Assembly (NCBI GenBank): GCA_003331065.1
Contig: QENB01000012.1
Coordinates: forward strand, 1-58,802
Source of the DNA: Candidatus Tokpelaia sp. JSC188
GTDB lineage: Bacteria > Pseudomonadota > Alphaproteobacteria > Rhizobiales > Rhizobiaceae
Reading direction: 5' to 3'
Length of the DNA stretch: 58,802 nt
Shown: piece by piece, positions 41,695 to 54,352 of the stretch
Layout: each line of letters starts with the position of its first letter
How positions within the stretch are numbered: the first letter of the stretch is position 1
The notes under the pieces: generated by a model
What the model was told of the DNA's origin: nothing
Seen by the model: only the letters and a program-made list of their open reading frames with translations
Databases searched by the model: none
Translations under genes and position numbers: made by a program

Positions 41695-41978
41695 CTCTTT
41701 TTACTATTCAGACGATCCCGTAGTTCTTTACCAGTTTTAAAGAAAGGAACCCATTTTTCTTCAACAATAACAGCTTCTCCTGTTCTTGGATTACGCCCGA
41801 CCCGCGTAGGGCGATTTTTAACAGAAAAAGCGCCAAAGCCACGTAACTCTACCCGATTCCCAACGGAAAGTGCGTTCGATATTTCATCAAAGATAACACT
41901 CACAATATTTTCAATATCACGCTGAAAAAGATGTGGATTACGATTCGCGATGACCTGTATTAATTCCGACTTAATCAC
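41691..41978 (-). CDS. ihfB: Integration host factor subunit beta
   Basis: DNA-bending protein of the HU/IHF fold, used in replication initiation, recombination and transcription. 95 residues from a GTG at 41978 preceded by GGACGAG; an ATG at 42005 would add nine residues. Signature [22 protein letters not shown] and [14 protein letters not shown] are intact. First gene of a two-gene unit with the LapA-like protein. Confidence 0.93.
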   Translation of the reverse strand: MIKSELIQVIANRNPHLFQRDIENIVSVIFDEISNALSVGNRVELRGFGAFSVKNRPTRVGRNPRTGEAVIVEEKWVPFFKTGKELRDRLNSKKR

Positions 41979-42268
41979 AACCACTCGTCCATTTAAGGCA
42001 AACATTTTGTTTTGTTATTTGACCCTTTGAGTATTACTCTTGTGTGATTGTGTTCGTCAACGTCTCAATTAATAAAAAATGATGCTTTTGAATATGAATA
42101 ATGCAAGGGAATTTTAAATTCATTATTGTTTATAAATAACCTATATGATACTTTAAATTAGCTCTTTATAAAACTGCTGGCAGCAGTGTATAAACAAGGC
42201 TGCATGAGTTTCTTCAAAGAGTATAGAAATGAAAGCCTGAATACGAGCAATAAGTCTGTTAAGTATAA

Positions 42269-42907
42269 ATGAAAAAATATGAAATATTTTCAGCATCGCC
42301 TAAAGCTATTTCGGTTTTTATGCATGCCTACAGGCATTCAAGGCGTGTGCGTTTTTTAAAGATCGTTTTACCGACGACGGGAATTATCTTAGCTCTTGTT
42401 TTTTCTTGGCTTGTCCTTTTTTCTCTTCCAAGATCAACAAATTCTGTTCTTCTAAGCGATGAGGAAAAACAAGACAATAAGCTAGTTATGACAACGCCAA
42501 GGATTGAGGGATATACAAGCGATAACAAACTTTATTCCCTAACTGCAGCTAAAGCCATCCAAGATCATGGACGTGCAGAAATTATTGAAATGCAACATAT
42601 CCGGGCGATACTTCCTTTTGGTGAAGAAGAACAAGCAGCGATCAATGCGCAAACTGGTATTTTTAATAATACCAATGGCCATCTTGAGATTCCTCATCCA
42701 TTTGTTGTAGAGAACTCAGATGGGATGATAGCCCGTCTTTTATCTGCGGATATCAATATTAGAACTAACCAAATGACAACAAATAACGAAGTTGCGATTA
42801 GCCGTGAAAATGATTTTCTAACGGCAAATAGTATGCATGTGTTCGATAATGGTCAGCGGATATTGTTCAATGGCAAGGTAAGACTGGTTGTATCTATAAA
42901 GCAATGA
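42269..42907 (+). CDS. lptC: LPS export protein LptC
   Basis: Single-pass inner-membrane protein passing LPS from the LptB2FG transporter to periplasmic LptA. 212 residues: basic cytosolic start, one helix (about 32-51), then a beta-jellyroll OstA-like domain. First of lptC-lptA-lptB. Sequence similarity within the family is low, but order and topology make the call firm. Confidence 0.88.
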   Translation: MKKYEIFSASPKAISVFMHAYRHSRRVRFLKIVLPTTGIILALVFSWLVLFSLPRSTNSVLLSDEEKQDNKLVMTTPRIEGYTSDNKLYSLTAAKAIQDHGRAEIIEMQHIRAILPFGEEEQAAINAQTGIFNNTNGHLEIPHPFVVENSDGMIARLLSADINIRTNQMTTNNEVAISRENDFLTANSMHVFDNGQRILFNGKVRLVVSIKQ

Positions 42908-42910
42908 AGA

Positions 42911-43546
42911 ATGGAGGAGCAGGATGATTATTTCGAAAGGAGTGTATGGGCTGTGCTGCTCTCCTTCAAAGATAGCTGGATCTGGATAATCCGGTTAGTT
43001 TTGAGCATTGCTATTTGGATAGCTTACGATTCTATTTCCCATGCACAGAAGACAAATTTTGAACTCAATCTTTCCAGTGAGAAGGGATCTGTGCAGATTG
43101 AGGCCGACAGTATGGAAGTGCAAAATAAGAAAGGGACTGCCCTTTTTCAAGGAAAGGTTTCTATTGCCCAAGGTGAGAGAATTCTATATGCAGAGAAAGT
43201 ACTGGTTACATATTACAGAAAATCCAATGATACATTTTCCCAAGTAGCTCGTAAACAACCAAAAATTGGCTTTGGATTAGCTGGTATTGATAAAATAGAG
43301 GCATCTGGAAAAGTTTACATTAAAGTAGGTAAACAAGCAGCTACTGGTGATTATTGTCTTTTCGATAGTAAATCTAATACTATGGTCCTTACAGGAACAA
43401 AAGTTTTCCTGACCGACGGTGATAATGTCGCAATGGGTTGTAGGTTGACAGCGTATATAGATACAGGCAAGGCCTTTCTGGAAAGCTGCCCTTTAACTCA
43501 CAAAAAGGGGTGGGTTTCCGTTATCATAACACCTCCTCATGAGTAG
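42911..43546 (+). CDS. lptA: LPS export periplasmic protein LptA
   Basis: Periplasmic bridge carrying LPS to the outer membrane. 211 residues from the ATG at 42911; a GTG at 42953 with GAAAGGAG upstream is a plausible alternative start. A hydrophobic signal (about residues 24-40) is followed by the OstA-like fold (VQIEADSMEVQNKKGTALFQGKV). The start is four bases after lptC. Confidence 0.88.
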   Translation: MEEQDDYFERSVWAVLLSFKDSWIWIIRLVLSIAIWIAYDSISHAQKTNFELNLSSEKGSVQIEADSMEVQNKKGTALFQGKVSIAQGERILYAEKVLVTYYRKSNDTFSQVARKQPKIGFGLAGIDKIEASGKVYIKVGKQAATGDYCLFDSKSNTMVLTGTKVFLTDGDNVAMGCRLTAYIDTGKAFLESCPLTHKKGWVSVIITPPHE

Positions 43547-43558
43547 GATTAATTTTTC

Positions 43559-44371
43559 ATGAAACGACGATGGCAGAAGATGATAAAGAAGGAATATAGA
43601 GCTGCGCTATCAAGTAAAGAAATAGCAGCTTTTGCTACCCCAATGCGGTCTGGAACTCTTGTTGCCCGTGAGTTAAGTAAAAATTATCGTGGTAAACAGG
43701 TATTGAATGGTGTTTCCTTTTGTATACATTCCGGTGAAGCTGTTGGTATCTTAGGTCCTAATGGTGCAGGAAAGACAACATGTTTTTACATGGTAACTGG
43801 GCTTGTATCAGTCGACAGTGGGTTAATAGAGATTGACGGTTTTGATGTAACAAATATGCCGATGTATCGTCGTTCTCGTCTTGGGATCGGTTATCTGCCA
43901 CAAGAAGCTTCTATTTTCCGTGGACTTTCAGTTGAAAGCAATATTAAAGCTGTCCTTGAAGTGGTTGAAAAAAATCGTCAGCACCGTGATGAACAGCTTG
44001 ATGCACTTCTTGATGAGTTTAAGATCACCCATCTGCGAAAAGTACCTGCTATTGCTCTTTCAGGCGGGGAAAGACGGCGACTTGAAATTGCGCGAACACT
44101 GGCTTCTCGTCCCAATTTCATATTGTTGGACGAACCCTTTGCTGGAATTGATCCCATAGCAATTGCTGATATTCAGCAACTTATTCGACATTTGACAACC
44201 CGTGGGATTGGTGTTCTGATCACAGATCATAATGTGCGTGAAACACTTAATTTTGTAGATCGTGCTTATATTATACATGCTGGTCAGGTTCTGACACATG
44301 GAAGTCCAAGCGACATCGTGGCTAACATTGATGTCCGTCGGCATTATCTTGGTAACGAGTTTTCATTATAG
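43559..44371 (+). CDS. lptB: LPS export ABC transporter ATP-binding protein
   Basis: Cytosolic ATPase driving LPS extraction from the inner membrane. 270 residues with Walker A GPNGAGKTTCFY (about residue 68), Q-loop, signature LSGGERRRLEIAR and Walker B FILLDEPFAGIDP, all intact. The first 35 residues are an extra N-terminal stretch compared with the domain. rpoN, hpf and ptsN, which follow lptB in many relatives, are not seen. Confidence 0.95.
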   Translation: MKRRWQKMIKKEYRAALSSKEIAAFATPMRSGTLVARELSKNYRGKQVLNGVSFCIHSGEAVGILGPNGAGKTTCFYMVTGLVSVDSGLIEIDGFDVTNMPMYRRSRLGIGYLPQEASIFRGLSVESNIKAVLEVVEKNRQHRDEQLDALLDEFKITHLRKVPAIALSGGERRRLEIARTLASRPNFILLDEPFAGIDPIAIADIQQLIRHLTTRGIGVLITDHNVRETLNFVDRAYIIHAGQVLTHGSPSDIVANIDVRRHYLGNEFSL

Positions 44372-45053
44372 CTATTTAGCTTTCCGATATAAAGAAGCTT
44401 ATCAAAGATTAGTTGTATAGCTTTTTTAGGATTTTACAGATCATAAAAAATATATGGAGTATTACTAAGTTAATAAAGGTGGAGTTGAAATGGCTATGCG
44501 AGCCAATTTTAATAAATTTTTAATTTCATTAATGTTATCTTAGAAAAACAATTTTTTATTTTATAACATTGGAAATAGGAAAATATTTGGCGATTTTGGA
44601 GCAAATCCTATAACATAGAGAAATTATAAAAATCTTTATTAGAAATAATCTAATTATAGATAATTTGACTTATCTTAACTTTATTTTCATGCTGAATTAA
44701 GCGGCGTTACGCTATCCGTCATTGAAGAATAAGCAGATGCATATGCTCTTCTTTCGAATAAATATTCAATGCGATGTTTAATCAGTGTATGATGATTGAA
44801 TTGTCTATCCTTAATTTCTGTGTTTTTTCTGATTGAAATAGAATGAAGATCCATATCTTTTAAAATTGGGACTATCAAAAAAACTATCCTTACCGATAGG
44901 TGACAGATGTAGATCCGTGAAAATATCATTCGAATACATATCTGCGCTTATCTTATAGCTGTGTTGTATACAGTATTTCTTGCTGTAATTTGCACGACTC
45001 AGAGTATCTCCGAATGCTATTCTGGAATTTCTAAAAGGATAAGACTCTTAAAT
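44372..45053. other. Gap after lptB
   Basis: 682 AT-rich bases where hpf and ptsN might be expected. The only longer frame is a minus-strand one (44687-44929, 80 codons) with no recognised domain; I do not call it a gene. No relic of hpf, ptsN or rpoN could be read. Confidence 0.4.
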
Positions 45054-46852
<1,799 letters not shown>

Positions 46853-47536
46853 TCAAACACCCTCGTGATAAAATCTGTACTGTACAAGACTATTTTCTGA
46901 AAGCCTTACCCAACTTCTTGAGACGGCAAGAATAACTAAATCAATTAGTGGTTCAATAATAATCACACTCATATAGGAAAATATAAATACTAAAACATCA
47001 TTCAGTAATACAGCATTGAATGCTTTGCCATAAGCAACCCAAAACCCAACCCAAGAAACGATGCCTGCTTGGTAGAGAAGTGAAAGCGTCAACGCCTGCC
47101 AGTATTTTACGTCTCTATAGGGAGTTTTTCTCGAGATGATGGATTGTGCAGCATAATTCACTAAATAAAGGGGGATAAGGAGCGTTGTGATGTTCATACC
47201 ATACTGCGGTAAATCAAAAGGCGCAAAAAACAATCCCTGAATCAATAATCCAAAAATAAAACCGAAAGCCACACTTTCTTCACCGAAAATCAGCAGTAGT
47301 GTTGATCCAAAAATGAAATGTACCTCAGAAATACCAGCAGAATAATGCGGGAGTATTTCAAAAAACAATAAAACCAACCCTGTGACTACTACAGAACGAG
47401 CGCAAAAAGCGACAAAACTATAAGCATTTCCAATGGCTTTCCAGGCCTTTTCCCCAGCAATACCAAAAGAAACGATAGCTGTGGCATAGCTCAAAAAAAT
47501 CTTCCCACCTACAACAACACCCGGTTCTATATGCAA
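46853..47536 (-). CDS. CbiM/NikM-type metal uptake permease
   Basis: Substrate-binding membrane component of energy-coupling-factor cobalt or nickel transporters. 227 residues from a TTG start, six or seven helices. The N-terminus Met-His-Ile (MHIEPGVV) matches the family's metal-coordinating N-terminus, which fixes the TTG as the start; AAGGAG lies nine bases upstream. Other motifs: SEVHFIFGSTLLLIFGE and PFDLPQYGMNITTLLIP. The CbiN, CbiQ and CbiO partners are not in this window. Cobalt use fits the PduO gene at 13931. Confidence 0.8.
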   Translation of the reverse strand: MHIEPGVVVGGKIFLSYATAIVSFGIAGEKAWKAIGNAYSFVAFCARSVVVTGLVLLFFEILPHYSAGISEVHFIFGSTLLLIFGEESVAFGFIFGLLIQGLFFAPFDLPQYGMNITTLLIPLYLVNYAAQSIISRKTPYRDVKYWQALTLSLLYQAGIVSWVGFWVAYGKAFNAVLLNDVLVFIFSYMSVIIIEPLIDLVILAVSRSWVRLSENSLVQYRFYHEGV

Positions 47537-47704
47537 ACCAAATATCTCCTTCTGCTCTCAAAAGTACTTTGCAAATAAATGTGCATCGAAAACAAATATC
47601 ACTAATTTCGGTTTCTAAACCTATAATAATGCAAAAATCTAGAGGCCTGACGACTAGTCAAACCTCTATACTTTAAACATTTTAACAACATTAGCGAAGC
47701 ACAG

Positions 47705-48196
47705 TCAACTTGTGTGCTCGATAACTTTATTTCCATTATTTTTCGGATTAAGAACGATCCTTTGAGGCTTATCTTGTTCAGGGATATCATAAATGAACCT
47801 CAGTATCAACAATCCTTTATCCAAGTCTGCACTCTGAATTTTTATACGATGTTCGAGATTAAAACTTAAAGAGAAGGCATTTTTCGTAATGCCTTGATGC
47901 AGCCACCGGACGGAATCCTCTTCCGAGGAAGCTTCACCCTTTTCATCATCACGTTTACCGCTTATACTAAGTTGGTTATTAAGCATTGAAATATCAAGCT
48001 CATTCTCAGCATAACCAGGAACGCAAACCGTCAATTCATAACAATCTTTATCTTTCTGTACCAAATTATATGCTGGTATATCAGAAAGCGGCTTCTCTCC
48101 TGTCAAACGGCTAAATAAGCGATCCATATTTGTAAACCTGTCGGCTAATGTATTATCACCAAGCATTGGGACAAGAGAAAAAGAATGATAGGCCAT
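47705..48196 (-). CDS. Small heat-shock protein, Hsp20 family
   Basis: ATP-independent chaperone that holds unfolding proteins. 163 residues from the ATG at 48196, with strong AAGGAGGG. A longer frame from 48211 is possible but starts within that site. Alpha-crystallin domain about residues 40-145 (ELTVCVPGYAENELDISMLN; AFSLSFNLEHRIKIQSADLDKGLL). An RpoH-type promoter lies upstream (48249-48278). Confidence 0.9.
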   Translation of the reverse strand: MAYHSFSLVPMLGDNTLADRFTNMDRLFSRLTGEKPLSDIPAYNLVQKDKDCYELTVCVPGYAENELDISMLNNQLSISGKRDDEKGEASSEEDSVRWLHQGITKNAFSLSFNLEHRIKIQSADLDKGLLILRFIYDIPEQDKPQRIVLNPKNNGNKVIEHTS

Positions 48197-48699
48197 TTTA
48201 CCCTCCTTCATTTTTAAGTGCTTTCACGCTTCTAAGAGACCCTAATTATATAGGTTCTTTTTGATCTTTTTTTCAAGGACATACATTAAAAGTTTTTACA
48301 AAAAAATCATGCACAATCATTTAAGGTAAGAATATTTAGCTGTGTACTAAAAAACTTTAAAGAGAAAAATAGTACTGCAAGAATCGATCAACACCCTCCT
48401 CAGGTTTAAAACGTCAGTCTTTCTCTTACAAGAAATTTCCCAGAAAATAGTTAGAATTTTCCTGAATGAATATCAACCATCTTTTGAGAAAGATATTATA
48501 TTCGAAATATTATCCCTTTAAGACTTCTTCTATGACAGCAACCTGAATATTAACTATTTTGACAATAGCCAAGTTGCTAAAAACCTCTACTGAATTGAAT
48601 GAAGTAAGAATTACCTAATTCACCATTTCATGATGACAAAATTGGCTTTGATAAATCAATCTAACTTTAAATTGATCTCTGATCCTATTTTTACAAAAT
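48197..48699. other. Gap between ilvC and hsp20
   Basis: About 500 bases holding the hsp20 leader and heat-shock promoter at its left end. The rest shows no gene, and no convincing ilvC terminator. Confidence 0.4.
48249..48278 (-). promoter_or_regulatory. RpoH (sigma-32)-type heat-shock promoter of hsp20
   Basis: On the minus strand, -35 CTTGAA (48278-48273) is followed after 17 bases by -10 CCTATAT (48255-48249), matching the alphaproteobacterial heat-shock pattern CTTG...CYTATNT. The promoter ends about 50 bases before the hsp20 start. Confidence 0.7.
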
Positions 48700-50329
<1,630 letters not shown>

Positions 50330-51100
50330 TTAATTAACTTCATTGTTAGCGTGTATTGTGCTCATTGCCAAGACATCAAGAAAATGTTGTACGGTCGTTC
50401 TCATGCCATATTCGAGTGCATCTGCAATTAGTCCATGACCAATGGATACTTCTGAGAGAAATGGAAGTTTTTTAATAAGCAACGGTAGGTTAGAAATTAT
50501 CAGATCATGACCAGCATTGATTTTAAAGCCAAGGATACGAGCATTTTCTGCTGCCTCTTCAAGTTTTGTAAGCTCTTCTTGCTGCTTTGCCATGTCATTC
50601 CATGCTTTGCCGTAATGCCCAGTATAAAATTCGATGCGATCAGCACCAAGTGTACGCGCAATTTTCAACCCATAAGAAACAGGATTAGAAAAAAGTGAAA
50701 CACGCATACCCCCTTTTTTCAAGAACTTAATAATAGGGTCTAGAAATTCGGCGGATTCTTCAAAATTCCATCCATGATCTGATGTTAGTTGCCTTGGATC
50801 ATCAGGTACTAATGTTACTTGATCGGCTTTGTTTTTTTCGACTAACTCCAAAAAACGTTCTGTCGGATATCCTTCAATGTTAAATTCACAAGTTGAAAAC
50901 TCATCATTCAGCAATGTTCGAATATCGGCAAGGTCAGTAAAACGTATATGACGCTCATCAGGGCGAGGATGGACGGTAATGCCTGTAGCGCCAGCATCAA
51001 GCGCAATACGACTCAGATTGATTAGGTTTGGCCAAGGTAAATTTCTTCGGTTGCGTAGAAACGCAACCGCATTCAGATTAACTGATAGTTTGATTGACAT
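50330..51100 (-). CDS. pdxJ: Pyridoxine 5'-phosphate synthase
   Basis: Condenses 1-deoxy-xylulose-5-phosphate and 3-amino-2-oxopropyl phosphate to PNP in the DXP-dependent B6 route. 256 residues with [15 protein letters not shown] at the start, [30 protein letters not shown], and INAGHDL and [12 protein letters not shown] near the end. Intact; pdxA is not in the window. Confidence 0.94.
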   Translation of the reverse strand: MSIKLSVNLNAVAFLRNRRNLPWPNLINLSRIALDAGATGITVHPRPDERHIRFTDLADIRTLLNDEFSTCEFNIEGYPTERFLELVEKNKADQVTLVPDDPRQLTSDHGWNFEESAEFLDPIIKFLKKGGMRVSLFSNPVSYGLKIARTLGADRIEFYTGHYGKAWNDMAKQQEELTKLEEAAENARILGFKINAGHDLIISNLPLLIKKLPFLSEVSIGHGLIADALEYGMRTTVQHFLDVLAMSTIHANNEVN

Positions 51101-51865
51101 TGAGAAACGAACCTTTTAACGAACTAAATTCCAATTACTAAATAGCAATCGCGTGTTTAGCGTATTATATGATTTTATTTGAGAAATGAAAGGTTGTGTG
51201 CATTGTAAGGAATTATTCTAGCCAATTGCATTAATGATAACGCTATGGCCCGATGATGCTTGGATTTAGGCGCGTAGTGGCAATCAGTTTTAAGTTTAGT
51301 GCTATGTGTGGCGAGTTGGTTTAGTGTACAGTAATTTTGGGTGTGTTTGATATGTCATGCATACAAGCATCAAACTGACAGCTTGTTCTATGCCTTAACC
51401 GAATGTGAGTTTTTGCGAGGAGAGGTGGACGACTTAGCAGGTTTACATTACATTCGACGTAAAGCAGAGCAAGCATGTTTCACATAATGAAGGGGCTTAG
51501 AAAGGCCATTAAATTTGCCTTGATTGCTTGGAACAAGCTTTTTATCATAGCCAGCACCTCTGGCACGGTGATCTTTTCTTCGAGACTAACGATTGTATCG
51601 TCTATAACTGTGGCTTTTGTAATAAGATTTCTTAGGGAATCGTGTAATCAAGTTATTCTTAGAATGACAACCCGATAGGTTTGGAGATCAATTCGCTTTA
51701 TGATATTGTATTTTTTATATGATTTTCTTACTAAAATGCTATATGAGTAAAGGTTAATGAGCGCAGAATATGTTCTGAAATTCGGGTTTTAGCACTCTTT
51801 TTTGTTAAGCAGATGGCCGGAAAAAGATTTGAATTATCCTGGGTAAAAGAAAAGGATTTAGAACT
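51101..51865. other. Long gap between pdxJ and greA with unassigned frames
   Basis: 765 bases. Two short open frames overlap in opposite directions: plus 51335-51487 (about 50 codons ending RRKAEQACFT) and minus 51480-51647 (contains EEKITVPEVLAMIKSLFQ). Both look protein-like, neither has a recognised start or family. They may be gene relics. Confidence 0.35.
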
Positions 51866-52339
51866 ATGGAAAAAATCCCGATGACAAAAAATGGTTTTGA
51901 GAAGCTTAAAAAAGAGCTTCGCTGGCGTCAGCAGGAAGAGCGTCCGCGTATCATCCAAGCAATTGCGGATGCGCGTACCCATGGCGATCTTTCTGAGAAC
52001 GCTGAATATCATGCTGCTAAAGAAGCACAAAGCCACAATGAAGGCCGTATTAATGAGGTCGAAGATTGTATTGCTCGAGCAGAAGTAATCGATATTGCTA
52101 AGCTGTCAGGTGACCGAATAAAATTCGGTGCTACTGTTACCATCCTTGACGAAGGAACAGAGGAAAAACGCATTTATCAGATTGTTGGTGACCAAGAAGC
52201 GGATGTAAAAAGTGGTAAAATTTCTGTATCTTCTCCCACTGCACGAGCTCTTATTGGCAAAAATGAAGGAGAGACGATTGAGGTTAATGCACCGGGGGGA
52301 GCTCGTTCTTTTAAAATTATCCAATTGGAATTTATTTAA
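51866..52339 (+). CDS. greA: Transcription elongation factor GreA
   Basis: Rescues backtracked RNA polymerase by stimulating transcript cleavage. 157 residues: N-terminal coiled coil with the acidic tip [21 protein letters not shown] and a C-terminal globular domain ([19 protein letters not shown]). Six bases separate it from the glycosyltransferase gene, so they are likely co-transcribed. Confidence 0.96.
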   Translation: MEKIPMTKNGFEKLKKELRWRQQEERPRIIQAIADARTHGDLSENAEYHAAKEAQSHNEGRINEVEDCIARAEVIDIAKLSGDRIKFGATVTILDEGTEEKRIYQIVGDQEADVKSGKISVSSPTARALIGKNEGETIEVNAPGGARSFKIIQLEFI

Positions 52340-52345
52340 CTTGAA

Positions 52346-53416
52346 ATGCTCGTACCTCTTAGTGAAATTATTGTTATTGCACCGAATTTTAAGAAACGTC
52401 TTTCAGGTGTAACTTCTACGATTGTGCAGCTTATTCCGTTACAGCAGGCTCAAGGTGTTCGTATTGCTACTCTTGGGCCAGGTTTGCCGGATTATTTGCC
52501 GTGGATCGCTTGGAGCTCTCTTGGTCATCTATGGAAACAACCAACAAAGTATCCATTTCGCATCTGGCATGCTCGCCGCAATGTTGAGATGATCGCAGGT
52601 ATTATCATGCGTGATATTTTGCGCATGAAAATGCGCCTTGTTTTCACATCTGCAGCTCAGCGACATCACAAGCCATTGACAAGATGGCTCATCAGGCGAA
52701 TGGATAGAGTGATTGCCACAAGTGCCCGTTCGGGTTCCTATCTTAAGGTACCTCATACAGTTATCATGCATGGGGTTGATCTTTCGTGTTTTACACCACC
52801 AGTGACAAAAGCGGACAAATTTTCAGCTTCAGGGCTTCCTGGCAAATATGCAATTGGATGTTTTGGTCGTATCCGTCATCAAAAGGGAACAGATCTTTTT
52901 GTCGATGCAATGATTGCATTACTGCCTTATTATCCGGAATGGACGGCTATCATCGCAGGTCGGACAACAGTAAGGCATCAAAAGTTTGAAAAGATATTGA
53001 AAGAAAAAACTGCGGCTGCTGGCATGAGTACTCGTATCGTTTTTCTTGGTGAACTCCTCAATGTGCATAAATGGTATCGTCGTCTCACGCTTTATGTAGC
53101 GCCTTCTCGCAATGAAGGATTCGGTTTAACCCCGCTTGAGGCTATGGCATCACAAACAGCAGTAGTTACAAGTGATGCTGGCGCCTATAGCGAGCTTGTG
53201 ACACCGGGATCGGGGACGGTTGTCCCTTCCGGTGATGGAAAAGCATTACGAAGAGCAATTGAGCCTTACCTTTCTAATCCCATGAAAACCATTGCTGCAG
53301 GCAAGATAGCTCTCGCTCATGTGCATTCAACTTTTCCTCTTATTAAGGAAGTAACTGCTATTGATGCCGTTTACAAGGATCTCTTTATGTTTCACGATAA
53401 GTCAGAGGATTGCTAA
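52346..53416 (+). CDS. GT4-family glycosyltransferase, LpsB-like
   Basis: 356 residues with two Rossmann domains of the GT-B fold. CFGRIRHQKGTDLFVDAM (about residue 171) and the nucleotide-sugar motif SRNEGFGLTPLEAMASQTAVV (in parts) are characteristic of GT4 enzymes. An LpsB-type core mannosyltransferase beside greA is known in rhizobia, so an LPS core role is the best guess; the sugar is not shown. Confidence 0.85.
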   Translation: MLVPLSEIIVIAPNFKKRLSGVTSTIVQLIPLQQAQGVRIATLGPGLPDYLPWIAWSSLGHLWKQPTKYPFRIWHARRNVEMIAGIIMRDILRMKMRLVFTSAAQRHHKPLTRWLIRRMDRVIATSARSGSYLKVPHTVIMHGVDLSCFTPPVTKADKFSASGLPGKYAIGCFGRIRHQKGTDLFVDAMIALLPYYPEWTAIIAGRTTVRHQKFEKILKEKTAAAGMSTRIVFLGELLNVHKWYRRLTLYVAPSRNEGFGLTPLEAMASQTAVVTSDAGAYSELVTPGSGTVVPSGDGKALRRAIEPYLSNPMKTIAAGKIALAHVHSTFPLIKEVTAIDAVYKDLFMFHDKSEDC

Positions 53417-53922
53417 TCCATAAAGCTCCACTTTTTAGCGATTATCAGCATAAATATACATGAATCCAATTTTTTTAGATATTTTATCTCTATTTTTGTG
53501 CATCTAATTTCAAAGGCATTATCCAGAAAATCATTTTTAATAAAAATCTGACTAATTCATAAATATTAATTCGTTGGTTGTATGAAGTAAGACGATACAG
53601 GATTCTGTAAGAATCCGCTGAATAAAATAACTGTTTGGCGCCTAAGTAAGGTGATTAATGCAAATTAAGATATAAGATCATAATCTAAGCTTACTGGCTA
53701 TAGTTTCTATAGAGATAAAAATGAAAAAACTAAATATTTCAAATACATGAAACATATCATTTTATCTGCTAAAATATACATCAAGCGGAAAAAAGAAATC
53801 TTAGGCTTAAGCACTATTGCTATATTCTGATATTCTGGATAAAAAAGACTTGCCAAATAGTCGATAATGAAGCACTCTAATGCTTGTTTGGGCATTTTTA
53901 AGAACATCGGAAGACTGAAATC

Positions 53923-54040
53923 TGGCGTGCCGGAATCGCCATGGAATCCGGCCAGGTCAGCTCCGGTCAAGAGGGTTATTTCTGAATTCAAAAACTGCCT
54001 GCATAATGCCGCTTTGGCACATGGTGTGTCTAGGCGGTTT
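53923..54040 (+). ncRNA. Candidate structured RNA upstream of cspA
   Basis: A compact, locally GC-rich segment that ends in a strong hairpin followed by TTTTACT, terminator-like. An upstream stem pairs CTGGC and CGGAATC with GAATCCG and GCCAG (one A-A mismatch). Could be a small RNA or part of the cspA leader. No known family is claimed. Confidence 0.3.
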
Positions 54041-54074
54041 TACTATTCGACTTTAGTCATTACAAGTAAAGTCG
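54008..54074 (+). promoter_or_regulatory. Two consecutive hairpins in the cspA leader
   Basis: Hairpin 1 (54008-54038): 14-position stem with one T-T mismatch and a TGG loop. Hairpin 2 (54048-54074): perfect CGACTTTA/TAAAGTCG stem with an 11-base loop, ending 23 bases before the cspA start, next to the GGAAAG ribosome-binding site. They could control termination or translation of this cold-shock gene. Confidence 0.5.
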
Positions 54075-54096
54075 TTTCAATAAAGGAAAGAAGTGA

Positions 54097-54312
54097 ATGG
54101 CTCAAACGGGTGAAGTTAAGTTTTTCAATAATGATAAAGGTTTTGGATTCATCAAGCCTGACGATGGTGGTTCTGATATTTTTGTACATATTTCGGCAGT
54201 GCAAGCTTCCGGCCTTTCCGGACTTAACGATGCTCAAAAAGTTTCCTTTGACACTGAACCTGATCGGCGTGGCAAAGGCCCAAAGGCAGTTAATATTGCT
54301 GTAATTTCGTGA
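54097..54312 (+). CDS. cspA: Cold-shock protein, CspA family
   Basis: 71-residue RNA chaperone, single OB fold. RNP1 KGFGFIKPDD and RNP2 DIFVHISAV are both present. MAQTGEVKFFN start with AAGGAAAGAAGTG before it. It has a structured leader upstream and a strong terminator 10 bases downstream, so it is monocistronic. Confidence 0.96.
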   Translation: MAQTGEVKFFNNDKGFGFIKPDDGGSDIFVHISAVQASGLSGLNDAQKVSFDTEPDRRGKGPKAVNIAVIS

Positions 54313-54318
54313 TCTCAA

Positions 54319-54352
54319 AATATGGGGGCATTTGAAAGGCCCCCATATTTTT
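54319..54352 (+). terminator. Intrinsic terminator of cspA
   Basis: Perfect 11-bp stem AATATGGGGGC/GCCCCCATATT with a nine-base loop, followed by TTT. It starts seven bases after the cspA stop. Confidence 0.9.

Larger units (their letters stand above)
53417..54096. other. Gap before cspA with a locally GC-rich structured segment
   Basis: 680 bases. The first 500 are AT-rich without a gene. From about 53923 a more GC-rich stretch holds a stem-loop (CTGGC...GCCAG around CGGAATC/GAATCCG), then the hairpins at 54008-54038 and 54048-54074. It may be a small RNA or the cspA leader. Confidence 0.4.

Noticed and set aside
44687-44929. 80-codon minus-strand frame after lptB
   Set aside because: No recognised family, no convincing ribosome-binding site, low-complexity hydrophobic start; length is within chance for this AT-rich region.
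51475-51678. 67-codon plus-strand frame in the pdxJ-greA gap
   Set aside because: Hydrophobic, unfamiliar, overlaps a better minus-strand frame and has no ribosome-binding site.
53707-53991. 94-codon minus-strand frame before cspA
   Set aside because: It runs antisense through the structured segment and shows no domain.
53867-54304. 145-codon plus-strand frame covering cspA
   Set aside because: It is a different reading frame of cspA and its leader; CspA itself is certain.
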